Part shown: piece by piece, positions 1 to 6,031 of the stretch
Position numbering within the stretch: the stretch's first letter is position 1
How the letters are laid out: each line of letters begins with the position of its first letter
Origin: Bacteroidota bacterium
GTDB taxonomy: Bacteria > Pseudomonadota > Alphaproteobacteria > Puniceispirillales > Puniceispirillaceae
DNA: 9,281 bases
Direction of reading: 5' to 3'
Assembly (NCBI GenBank): GCA_009936825.1
Contig: JAACDV010000106.1
Location: forward strand, 1 to 9,281
Program-made: the position numbers and the translations under genes
The notes under the pieces: model-generated
Told to the model about the DNA's origin: nothing
What the model saw: the letters and a program-made list of their open reading frames with translations, nothing else
The model's database searches: none

Positions 1-486
1 CTGGTTCTAAAACAGATGAAGCGCCGCCATCTTGCGCGCGATGTTGTGCGGTTTTGTGATGAGGCCCGCCGCCGCCGTGCGGATGTGGTGTTCGGCGCTG
101 ATATTATCGCCGGTTTTCCAACAGAGAGCGAAGCGGCGCATACGGCAACGCGCGAGATGATTGATCGCGCTGGCATTACGTTTTTGCATGTATTCCCGTT
201 TTCTCCGCGCGAAGGCACACCGGCGGCAAAGATGCCGCAATTGCAGGGCGATGTGATAAAGCGCCGGGCCAAGATGCTGCGTAACCTTGGCGAAGAACGG
301 CTGACGCGGTTTCTGGAAAACGCCGTTGGCAGTCATGATCAACTGCTGGTGGAAACGGGCAATCGAGGGCATGGCCGCACCTATGCCAAAATGCGTCTTG
401 AAGGTGATTTTGTGACGCCGGGAATGCTTGTTGATGTCACTATCCAAGGGCGTGACGGAGATGTTTTACTTGCAAGGCGGCGCTAG
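1..486 (+). CDS. mtaB: tRNA (N6-L-threonylcarbamoyladenosine(37)-C2)-methylthiotransferase MtaB, 3' part
   Basis: This is the last 161 codons of a gene whose start lies upstream; the frame is open from base 1 and ends at TAG 484-486. MtaB is a radical-SAM enzyme that adds a methylthio group to t6A at position 37 of tRNAs reading ANN codons. The opening LVLKQMKRRH matches the family block after the radical-SAM core (usually preceded by SGDD). It is followed by the barrel segment FGADIIAGFPTES (visible residues 31-43) and FPFSPREGTPAAKMP (65-79). The end (about 114-158) looks like a TRAM-type RNA-binding domain, with GRTYAKMRL and a PGMLVDVTI strand. The Fe-S cysteines (CxxxCxxC) would be upstream and cannot be checked. 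MiaB or RimO are the alternatives, but the KRRH block and the ftsY neighbour favour MtaB. ftsY follows 45 bp later on the same strand, so co-transcription is likely. Confidence 0.9.
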   Translation: MVLKQMKRRHLARDVVRFCDEARRRRADVVFGADIIAGFPTESEAAHTATREMIDRAGITFLHVFPFSPREGTPAAKMPQLQGDVIKRRAKMLRNLGEERLTRFLENAVGSHDQLLVETGNRGHGRTYAKMRLEGDFVTPGMLVDVTIQGRDGDVLLARRR

Positions 487-531
487 GCAGCAATATTCGC
501 GGGTGACAAAGTTGAGGATGGAACGGCAACA

Positions 532-1479
532 ATGAGTTGGCTGAAAAAACTTAAATCCGGGTTGGGCAAAACCAGCTCAAAAGTTACCGCATCGCTGTCC
601 TCCTTATCATCGCTTTTGGGGCGCTCGGCAATTGATGCCGCATCTTTGGAAGATATTGAGGATGCGCTGATTGGCGCTGATCTTGGCACCACTGCGTCTG
701 CTCGCCTTGCCGAGGCGGTTCGCAAGCATAAATTTGACGGCGAAATTACACCCCAGAAACTGGCGTTGGCGTTGGCTGACGGGATCACTGAAATTCTAGA
801 GCCGGTTGCCAAACCGCTGGAGGTGGACAGCGCCAATAGCCCGCATGTGATGTTGCTTGTCGGGGTCAACGGGTCCGGCAAAACAACCACGGCAGGCAAG
901 CTTGCCCAGCAATGGCGCGGGCAAGGTAAAAGTGTAATGCTGGCGGCTGGCGATACGTTTCGTGCAGCAGCGATTGAGCAGTTGAAAGTGTGGGGCGAGC
1001 GCACCGGCACCGAAGTTATCGCTGGCGAAAAGGGCGGTGATGCAGCGGCGCTGGCCTATCAGGCAATGGAGCGCGCCAAATCCAGCAAAACCGATGTGCT
1101 GATTATTGATACCGCTGGCAGGTTGCAAAACCGGTCCGAGCTGATGGATGAGCTTGCCAAAATCGTTCGCGTGATTCGCAAGCATGATGAAACGGCGCCG
1201 CATGATTCTGTGATTGTTCTTGACGGAACGGTTGGCCAGAACGCCATCTCGCAGGTCAGTGCCTTTCAACAGGTGGCTGATTTGTCCGGAGTTATTGTCA
1301 CGAAACTAGATGGGTCGGCCAAAGGGGGTGTGGTGATTGCGCTGGCCGAAAAATTTGGACTCCCGCTGCATGCGGTGGGGGTTGGTGAGGGCGTCGATGA
1401 TTTACAACCATTCACCGCACGTGATTTTGCCAAGGCGCTGGCTGGTGCTCCCGAAAGTGAAGACGAATCAGGGAATTAA
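532..1479 (+). CDS. ftsY: Signal recognition particle receptor FtsY
   Basis: FtsY is the SRP receptor GTPase. At the inner membrane it pairs with GTP-bound Ffh and hands ribosome-nascent-chain complexes to SecYEG. The 315-residue protein has a helical N domain (about 1-100) and a G domain with all motifs: G1 GVNGSGKTT (111-119), DTFRAAA (141-147), DTAGR (193-197), TKLDGSAKGG (257-266) and GVGEG (283-287). DGTVGQNA (231-238) occupies the usual DATTGQNA position, so it carries small substitutions. The protein is much shorter than E. coli FtsY because the long acidic A domain is absent. It starts directly with the basic amphipathic stretch MSWLKKLKSGLGK, a plausible membrane-targeting helix. The ATG at 532 has only a weak, distant GAGGA (514-518), but it gives the expected N terminus. 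The 3' end overlaps the convergent gene by 12 bp, so any terminator must lie inside that gene. Confidence 0.97.
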   Translation: MSWLKKLKSGLGKTSSKVTASLSSLSSLLGRSAIDAASLEDIEDALIGADLGTTASARLAEAVRKHKFDGEITPQKLALALADGITEILEPVAKPLEVDSANSPHVMLLVGVNGSGKTTTAGKLAQQWRGQGKSVMLAAGDTFRAAAIEQLKVWGERTGTEVIAGEKGGDAAALAYQAMERAKSSKTDVLIIDTAGRLQNRSELMDELAKIVRVIRKHDETAPHDSVIVLDGTVGQNAISQVSAFQQVADLSGVIVTKLDGSAKGGVVIALAEKFGLPLHAVGVGEGVDDLQPFTARDFAKALAGAPESEDESGN

Positions 1480-2292
1480 CCTGTCGCTACGCCCTGTTAT
1501 CCAATAGGCAATAAACCCGGCATATTCTTTCAGCCAAAGGCGCGCCGCATTCGTGCCTTCCTTCAGATTGAAAAATTTATCGTTGAAAACTGCAGTCTGG
1601 TAATCTGTTGGATAAGGGGTGATTTCTGGCCAGCCAGCAGCGCGAAACGCGCCCATCGCGCGCGGCATATGCCAAGCCGAAGTCACCAGAATCCAACGAC
1701 TTCCGGGTTGTGGAACCGCCATTTCAAGACTGTAAACAGCATTTTCATAGGTGTTGCGACTGGTGGTCTCATAAATAATATCTTGACTGCTTTCCGACCC
1801 ATCTTTTCTGGCGCCAACATTCATTTCAGCAATCAGCCGTTTGATAATTTCACCTTCGGACCATTCGGTATGCTTCAGCTTACCGCTGAATCCGGAAAAA
1901 ATAATTATGCTTCCGGGATGCGCCTGATGGATCATCATCCCCTTTGTCAGCCGGTCAGCCGCGCTGCTTTGCTGCGGTTGATTGCGTGATTCGGAAATGA
2001 CGCCACTGCCCGTATGACCGCCAAGCACGATAACGCCGTCAATTGGAATTTGATCAAGCGAGGGGTCGGTAATGTTCACAACGTCGTAAATGTTCTCTAG
2101 ATGGCGAAGTGGCCAAAGCGAAATCGGTAGCACTCCATAGACTAAGGGTAGGGCCACCGCAGTGAAAATTAATCCGCGCATCAACCGCCTCCTCCGGACA
2201 AGACGTGCCAGCAGCGCCGCGCCGAGAAGTAAATAGGGATGGACCAGCGGCTCCACCAGAAAGGCGAGTATTTTTGACAAGACGAAAAACAT
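1468..2292 (-). CDS. DUF218 / YdcF-ElyC-SanA family membrane protein
   Basis: This 274-residue protein belongs to the DUF218 superfamily. Members such as ElyC and SanA of E. coli are inner-membrane proteins linked to envelope integrity; their biochemical activity is not settled. Two hydrophobic segments (about 3-28 and 39-58), separated by a basic RLVRRRR loop, anchor the N terminus. The DUF218 domain follows: DGVIVLGGHTG (85-95), SSAADRLTKG (109-118), FSGFSG (132-137), the hallmark ETTSRNTYENA (175-185) and WILVTSAWHMPRAMGAF (200-216). The start is uncertain. The frame remains open upstream to a GTG at 2403-2401 (311 residues). I prefer the ATG at 2292-2290 because MFFVLSKILAFLVEPL is a typical family N terminus, though the AGAGG before it is very close. 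The gene is the only one on the minus strand. Its tail overlaps ftsY and its head is divergent from ffh. The exact substrate or role cannot be read from the sequence. Confidence 0.85.
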   Translation of the reverse strand: MFFVLSKILAFLVEPLVHPYLLLGAALLARLVRRRRLMRGLIFTAVALPLVYGVLPISLWPLRHLENIYDVVNITDPSLDQIPIDGVIVLGGHTGSGVISESRNQPQQSSAADRLTKGMMIHQAHPGSIIIFSGFSGKLKHTEWSEGEIIKRLIAEMNVGARKDGSESSQDIIYETTSRNTYENAVYSLEMAVPQPGSRWILVTSAWHMPRAMGAFRAAGWPEITPYPTDYQTAVFNDKFFNLKEGTNAARLWLKEYAGFIAYWITGRSDRLIP

Positions 2293-2310
2293 ACCTCTAT
2301 TCTTGACAAT

Positions 2311-2328
2311 TTGCGCCAAAAAGCGCAA
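2311..2328 (-). repeat. Short perfect inverted repeat upstream of the DUF218 gene
   Basis: TTGCGC (2311-2316) and GCGCAA (2323-2328) form a 6-bp perfect inverted repeat around a six-base CAAAAA spacer. On the minus strand it ends about 18 bases before the preferred ATG at 2292, so it would sit in the 5' leader of the DUF218 mRNA, or inside the coding region if the upstream GTG is used. It could be a protein-binding dyad, a small RNA hairpin, or chance. Confidence 0.3.
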
Positions 2329-2403
2329 CACATGCTTCACATCTCGCCATGTCTGGCTATCCGACCTTAACGGGTTCCATCCGTCCTTGAAGTTTTCGAG
2401 CAC

Positions 2404-2496
2404 GGGTGCGGTTTTGTTATTTTGGTTTTTAGGCTGGATAGGGGCTGGATATGAGCAGATACGGCAACCACAATTAGCAATGGTTTTTCGATTACG
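2404..2496. promoter_or_regulatory. Divergent intergenic region upstream of ffh
   Basis: This is the only place where transcription diverges in the window, so the ffh-operon promoter is expected here; a promoter for the opposite-strand gene may also overlap it or lie within 2293-2403. No strong sigma70-type pair is visible. Weak candidates on the + strand are TTGTTA (2414-2419) with GATAGG (2437-2442) at 17 bp, and TTGGTT (2422-2427) with a poor GATATG (2448-2453). The region also contains a 9-bp direct repeat, GGCTGGATA, at 2432-2440 and 2443-2451. There is no Shine-Dalgarno-like sequence close to the ffh ATG. Confidence 0.35.
2432..2451 (+). repeat. 9-bp direct repeat with 11-bp period
   Basis: GGCTGGATA occurs at 2432-2440 and again at 2443-2451, separated by two bases. 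The period of 11 bp is about one helical turn, so both copies present the same DNA face. It lies 46-65 bp upstream of the ffh start, in the probable promoter region. Seen directly; any role as an operator is inference. Confidence 0.5.
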
Positions 2497-4041
2497 ATGT
2501 TTGACACCCTGAAAGACAAACTTCAGGACGTTTTTAGCGGTCTTGGTAAGCGCGGTGCGCTTCGCGAAGCGGATGTTGACGCCGCTCTTCGTGAGGTACG
2601 ACTGGCGCTTCTGGATGCCGATGTCGCGCTGCCCGTTGTCAAAACATTTATTTCCCGCGTTCGCGAACAGGCGGTTGGTGTTGATGTCCTAAAAGCTGTC
2701 CGGCCTGACCAGCAGGTTATAAAGATCGTCAATGATACGCTGACCGAAGTTTTGGGCTCTGAGCCTGCGCCGTTGAATATTGCGGTTAATCCTCCGGCAG
2801 TCATCTTGATGGCTGGACTGCAGGGATCGGGTAAAACGACCACTGCGGGTAAGTTGGCACTGCGTCTTCGCTCACGCGACCGTAAAAAGGTCATGTTGGC
2901 ATCGCTGGACGTAACGCGTCCTGCTGCGCGTGAACAGCTCCGCATTTTGGGTGAGCAGGCTGAAGTTGATGTCCTTCGCGAGGCGGACCGCGAATCGCCA
3001 GCGCAGATTGCCAAGCGCGCCTTGCAGGCTGCCAAGCTTCAGGGTTTTGACGTCCTGATCCTTGATACCGCTGGCCGGGTTAGCATTGATGAAGCGCTGA
3101 TGTCCGAATTACGTGAGATTAAGGCGCTGACCAATCCGCATGAAGTGCTGCTGGTTGCCGATGCGATGACCGGTCAGGATGCGGTGACGACCGCCACTGC
3201 CTTTAACGAGGCTGTGGATATTACCGGCATTGTTCTGACCCGTCTTGATGGCGATGCCCGCGGCGGTGCGGCGCTGTCGATGCGTGAAATTACCGGACGC
3301 CCGATTAAGCTGGTTGGTGTTGGCGAAAAGCAGGACGCGCTGGAAGAGTTTGATCCGGCGCGCATGGCTGGACGCATTCTGGATATGGGTGATGTTGTCG
3401 CCCTTGTTGAAAAAGCCGCTGAGAATATCGAGGTTGAAGAAGCCGAACGCCTTGCTAAGCGTATGGCTAAAGGCCAGTTCGATATGAACGACTTTCTCTC
3501 CCAGCTTCGTCAGCTGCAAAAGATGGGCGGGCTTGGCGGAATTATGGGAATGCTTCCCGGCCTTGGTAAAATGCAGAAACAGATTGCTGCCGCCGGTATT
3601 GATGATTCGATGATTCGCCGACAAGAAGCCATCATCCTGTCGATGACCAAAAAAGAACGAATTGCGGTTGGATTGCTGAACGCATCACGGCGCAAGCGAA
3701 TTGCAGCCGGATCAGGAACAACCGTCCAAGAAGTAAACCGTCTGGTCAAACAATATCAGGATATGGCCCGGATGATGAAAAAGCTGGGCGGAAAATCTGG
3801 CGCTGCTGCAATGAAAGCCCTTATGGGCGGCGGCATGCCCGGCGGTATGGGCGGCGGAATGCCTGGTGGTATACCCGGCGGCCTTGGTGGAATGCCCGGC
3901 GGAATGGGAGGCGGCGGTCTTCCCGGCCTCGGTGGTGGAGGTCTCGGTGGTGGAGGTCTTGGTGGTGGAGGTCTCGGTGGGGGAAGTTTTCCCGGCCTCG
4001 GCGGTCCATCTTCAAAGAAACCGGACGGAAAAGATAAATAG
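2497..4041 (+). CDS. ffh: Signal recognition particle protein Ffh (SRP54 homologue)
   Basis: Ffh binds 4.5S RNA and hydrophobic signal sequences on nascent chains and docks with FtsY at the membrane. The 514-residue protein has the N domain (1 to about 95) and the G domain: G1 GLQGSGKTT (107-115), DVTRPAA (138-144), DTAGR (190-194), TRLDGDARGG (248-257) and GVGEK (274-278). It continues with the Met-rich M domain (about 325-435). The M domain carries the RNA-binding helix-turn-helix around SMTKKER (382-388) and SRRKRIAAGSGTTVQEVNRL (397-416). After residue 443 comes a roughly 70-residue tail rich in Gly, Met, Pro and Leu, including GGGGL repeated three times (479-493) and a Lys-rich end. It makes the protein longer than the roughly 450 residues of E. 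coli Ffh. ATG 2497 gives the normal N terminus MFDTLKDKL but lacks a clear ribosome binding site. This is the first gene of the + strand ribosomal/leucine block. Confidence 0.97.
   Translation: MFDTLKDKLQDVFSGLGKRGALREADVDAALREVRLALLDADVALPVVKTFISRVREQAVGVDVLKAVRPDQQVIKIVNDTLTEVLGSEPAPLNIAVNPPAVILMAGLQGSGKTTTAGKLALRLRSRDRKKVMLASLDVTRPAAREQLRILGEQAEVDVLREADRESPAQIAKRALQAAKLQGFDVLILDTAGRVSIDEALMSELREIKALTNPHEVLLVADAMTGQDAVTTATAFNEAVDITGIVLTRLDGDARGGAALSMREITGRPIKLVGVGEKQDALEEFDPARMAGRILDMGDVVALVEKAAENIEVEEAERLAKRMAKGQFDMNDFLSQLRQLQKMGGLGGIMGMLPGLGKMQKQIAAAGIDDSMIRRQEAIILSMTKKERIAVGLLNASRRKRIAAGSGTTVQEVNRLVKQYQDMARMMKKLGGKSGAAAMKALMGGGMPGGMGGGMPGGIPGGLGGMPGGMGGGGLPGLGGGGLGGGGLGGGGLGGGSFPGLGGPSSKKPDGKDK
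3931..3990 (+). repeat. 15-bp tandem repeat coding for GGGGL in the ffh tail
   Basis: Three units GGTGGTGGAGGTCTY occupy 3931-3945, 3946-3960 and 3961-3975; they differ only in the last base (C/T/C). A degenerate fourth unit follows at 3976-3990 and codes for GGGSF. The array is flanked by two copies of TCCCGGCCTCGG (3921-3932 and 3990-4001), both coding for a PGLGG step. The repeat keeps the ffh frame, so gain or loss of units would change tail length without a frameshift. Confidence 0.85.
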
Positions 4042-4056
4042 AGCGAAATAACCAAT

Positions 4057-4095
4057 CAATCTGTAATGGCAATCTGTAACGGCAACCCGAAACGG
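4057..4095 (+). repeat. Three tandem 13-bp repeats in the ffh-rpsP gap
   Basis: Unit 1 is CAATCTGTAATGG (4057-4069), unit 2 CAATCTGTAACGG (4070-4082) and unit 3 CAACCCGAAACGG (4083-4095). Units 1 and 2 differ at one base; unit 3 keeps 10 of 13 positions of unit 2. The array begins 15 bp after the ffh stop and ends 64 bp before the rpsP start, inside the 118-bp gap. It contains no obvious promoter or terminator. Confidence 0.8.
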
Positions 4096-4159
4096 AATGT
4101 CCGATGAAAACGTAGGGCGCCCAGCGCAGACATAAATCTTGTGAAAGGAACTTAAACTC

Positions 4160-4687
4160 ATGGCTTTGAAAATCAGACTTGCCCGCGGAGGTGCTAAAAA
4201 GCGCCCCTTCTACCGGATTGTTGTTGCTGAGGCATCATCCCCACGCGATGGTCGTTATGTGGAACGTGTCGGCACCTACAACCCGATGGTTCCTAAGGAC
4301 CATGAACAGCGCATGACGCTCAATGCAGAGCGCATTAATTATTGGGTCGGTCAGGGCGCACAGCCAACTGAGCGGGTTCATAAAATGCTGGCAGCTGCTG
4401 GGCTGGTCCCTGCTCCTGTTCTTCGTGATCAGCCAAAGAAATCAGCCCCGGGCAAAAAGCGTGCTGAGCGTGAAGCTGCCGCTGCCGAAGCCGCCGCTGC
4501 TGCCGCTGAAACTGCTGCCGTCGATGCTGCTGCCGCCGAGGAGGCCGCTGCTGAAGCCGCCGCTGCTCCGGCTGAAGAGGTTGCAGAAGAAACTGTTGCA
4601 GAAGAAGCGCCGGCCGAAGCTGCTGCTGCTGAAGAAGCACCGGCAGAAGAAGCACCGGCAGAAGAAGCATCAGACGAAAAAGCATGA
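4160..4687 (+). CDS. rpsP: 30S ribosomal protein S16 with long Ala/Glu-rich C-terminal extension
   Basis: S16 is a small-subunit protein that binds 16S rRNA early and stabilises 30S assembly. Residues 1 to about 85 are the canonical fold: [20 protein letters not shown], then [17 protein letters not shown] (26-42) and the [15 protein letters not shown] segment (59-73). The bacterial core is about 80-90 residues, but here the protein is 175. A basic linker (92-105) leads into a tail (106-175) made almost entirely of Ala and Glu. The tail ends in EEAPA-type units encoded by a 15-bp repeat (4631-4675, with a related copy at 4601). C-terminal extensions of S16 are common in Alphaproteobacteria; this one is at the long end as far as I recall. 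ATG 4160 is preceded by AAAGGAA (4143-4149). The last bases overlap the rimM start as ATGA (4684-4687), implying translational coupling. Confidence 0.96.
   Translation: MALKIRLARGGAKKRPFYRIVVAEASSPRDGRYVERVGTYNPMVPKDHEQRMTLNAERINYWVGQGAQPTERVHKMLAAAGLVPAPVLRDQPKKSAPGKKRAEREAAAAEAAAAAAETAAVDAAAAEEAAAEAAAAPAEEVAEETVAEEAPAEAAAAEEAPAEEAPAEEASDEKA
4631..4675 (+). repeat. 15-bp tandem repeat in the rpsP tail
   Basis: GAAGAAGCACCGGCA is repeated exactly at 4631-4645 and 4646-4660, followed by a diverged third copy at 4661-4675. A related unit, GAAGAAGCGCCGGCC, sits at 4601-4615. Units are in frame and code for [10 protein letters not shown] and EEASD. The preceding Ala-rich part is built from GCT/GCC runs. 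This is the DNA basis of the low-complexity S16 extension. Confidence 0.8.
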
Positions 4688-5241
4688 CCACCAGCCGATT
4701 ATCAATCGGTGCAATTGCCAGTGCGCATGGAGTGAAGGGTCAGTTCAAAGTCAAACCCTTCACCGCAAACCCGCGTGACATAGCAACCTATGGGCCTGTT
4801 TATATTGGGGGTCGGCAGATCGGTCTGGTGATTCGCGGAACCACTGCAAACGGCATGGTGATTGTGGCGGCGGACGAAGTTACCAGCCGTGAGGAGGCCG
4901 AAGCTCTTCGCGGGCAAACTCTTGAGGTTGACCGCAACGCGCTGCCGGAATCGGATGATGATGAGGTTTATCACGCTGATTTGATTGGGGTGCAGGCAGA
5001 AACCGAAGACGGAACAGCGCTTGGCCGAATCATTGCAATCCATGATTTTGGCGGCGGTGAAATCGTTGAGGTAAAACCGGCCTCTGGACCAACATTAATG
5101 CTGCCCTTTGCAGCAAATTTTGTAGTGACAATCGATTTGGAAGCAAGACGGGCCATACTGGCCCCGCCCGATGGTTTGCTGGATGATGCAGATGTTTCAA
5201 GTGATTCTGGTGAACCCAGTAACGATTCAGGCAGTAAATAG
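4684..5241 (+). CDS. rimM: Ribosome maturation factor RimM
   Basis: RimM binds the 30S head (S19 region) and assists late maturation of 16S rRNA. The 185-residue product shows the N-terminal RimM barrel with the signature [20 protein letters not shown] (8-27) and a V(T)[13 protein letters not shown] segment (66-80). The interdomain block EVYHADLIG (94-102) follows, then a PRC-barrel-type C-terminal domain with [10 protein letters not shown] (121-130) and [10 protein letters not shown] (138-147). The last 20 or so residues are acidic and Ser-rich and look disordered. The ATG at 4684 overlaps the rpsP stop by 4 bases and has no separate strong ribosome binding site, so it probably depends on ribosomes finishing rpsP. 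The pairing with rpsP, trmD and rplS is the classic conserved operon. Length is close to the family norm of about 170-180. Confidence 0.96.
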   Translation: MTTSRLSIGAIASAHGVKGQFKVKPFTANPRDIATYGPVYIGGRQIGLVIRGTTANGMVIVAADEVTSREEAEALRGQTLEVDRNALPESDDDEVYHADLIGVQAETEDGTALGRIIAIHDFGGGEIVEVKPASGPTLMLPFAANFVVTIDLEARRAILAPPDGLLDDADVSSDSGEPSNDSGSK

Positions 5242-5247
5242 CTCTAA

Positions 5248-5270
5248 AATTGACCAAAATCGGTTCAATT
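5248..5270 (+). other. Imperfect inverted repeat (possible RNA hairpin) in the rimM-trmD gap
   Basis: AATTGA (5248-5253) pairs with TCAATT (5265-5270). After a bulged T at 5264, CC (5254-5255) pairs with GG (5262-5263), leaving a six-base loop AAAATC. It fills the middle of the 53-bp gap before trmD. No U-tract follows, so it is not a standard terminator. It may be an mRNA structure or a processing site; the function is unproven. Confidence 0.4.
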
Positions 5271-5297
5271 ATGTAGCAAAATAGAAACGAGGGGATG

Positions 5298-6014
5298 ATG
5301 GGAGCGCCAGCTTGGCAAGCAACGGTTCTAACACTGTTTCCGGAGATGTTTCCAGGACCGCTTGGGGCATCGCTTGCTGGCAAATCGCTAAAGGATGGCA
5401 TTTGGGGGCTGAAAACGCTGGACATTCGGCAGTTTGCAAGCGATAAGCACCGAACCGTTGATGATGTGCCCCTTGGGGGCGGCGTTGGCATGGTGTTAAA
5501 GCCCGATGTAGTGGGTGCAGCACTTGCTGGTGTCAGTGACGCTCCGGGCCCGCGGATTTATATGACGCCGCGAGGCAGGCCACTGGATCAGGCACTGGTT
5601 CGCGACCTTGCCAAACACAAGGGCGCGGTGTTTCTGTGTGGACGGTATGAGGGGGTTGATCGACGCGTGATTGACACCGCCGATATGATGGAAGTCAGCA
5701 TCGGTGATTATATTTTGTCGGGCGGAGAAATGGCCGCTTTGACAGTGATAGACGCAGTGGTGCGGCTGATTCCGGGGGTTATCGGAAAAGAAGCCAGTCA
5801 TCGCGAAGAAAGTTTTGAGACTGGATTGCTTGAGCCGTCGCTCTATACGCACCCTCGGAACTGGAATGGAATTCAGGCGCCGGATATTCTGGCGTCAGGC
5901 CACCACCAGCAGATTGCCGATTGGCGGCAGGCGGAGGCTGAACGGGAAACGCAATCGCGGCGCCCGGATTTGTGGCAGCGGTACCTTGAACGCCGTCTGC
6001 CCAAGACAGATTAA
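5298..6014 (+). CDS. trmD: tRNA (guanine(37)-N1)-methyltransferase TrmD
   Basis: TrmD is a SPOUT-family, AdoMet-dependent dimeric enzyme that makes m1G37 in tRNAs with G36 and so prevents +1 frameshifting. Numbering from ATG 5298 (238 residues), visible motifs are LTLFPEMF (11-18), [15 protein letters not shown] (51-65), the knot segments CGRYEGVD (114-121) and [11 protein letters not shown] (134-144), and [16 protein letters not shown] [11 protein letters not shown] (151-161). R156 matches E. coli R154. The flexible loop reads EESF (170-173) where E. coli has EDSF, so Glu171 stands at the catalytic Asp169 position; the usual PHYTRP is SLYTHP (180-185). Two adjacent ATGs exist (5295 and 5298). 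GAGGGG (5289-5294) leaves better spacing to 5298, so I chose that. It lies between rimM and rplS, as in many bacteria. Confidence 0.96.
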   Translation: MGAPAWQATVLTLFPEMFPGPLGASLAGKSLKDGIWGLKTLDIRQFASDKHRTVDDVPLGGGVGMVLKPDVVGAALAGVSDAPGPRIYMTPRGRPLDQALVRDLAKHKGAVFLCGRYEGVDRRVIDTADMMEVSIGDYILSGGEMAALTVIDAVVRLIPGVIGKEASHREESFETGLLEPSLYTHPRNWNGIQAPDILASGHHQQIADWRQAEAERETQSRRPDLWQRYLERRLPKTD

Positions 6015-6031
6015 CGTTAGGCGGGCATATT

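Noticed and set aside
483..1010. Minus-strand 175-codon open frame over the start of ftsY
   Set aside because: It is antisense to clearly coding ftsY sequence, resembles no family and has low-complexity Ser/Ala content typical of antisense shadows.
2303..2308. Perfect TTGACA -35 box on the + strand
   Set aside because: No -10-like hexamer at 16-19 bp downstream (CAACAC region), and it lies within or just before the opposite-strand gene.
3756..4055. Minus-strand open frame of 99 codons, very rich in Pro and Arg
   Set aside because: It is the complement of the glycine-repeat tail of ffh; GGN codons read backwards give proline. No ribosome binding site or family likeness.
4115..4122. Palindrome GGGCGCCC before rpsP
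   Set aside because: Eight bases with no loop and no T-tract; too short to support as a terminator or operator, and expected by chance at this GC.
4335..4691. Minus-strand open frame of 118 codons rich in Gln, Leu and Arg
   Set aside because: It is the shadow of the Ala/Glu-repeat tail of rpsP. Composition is explained entirely by the repeats on the coding strand.
5250..5255. TTGACC as the -35 of an internal trmD promoter
   Set aside because: TATGTA at 5270 is only 14 bp away and nothing good occurs at 16-18 bp; the bases are better explained as an arm of the inverted repeat.
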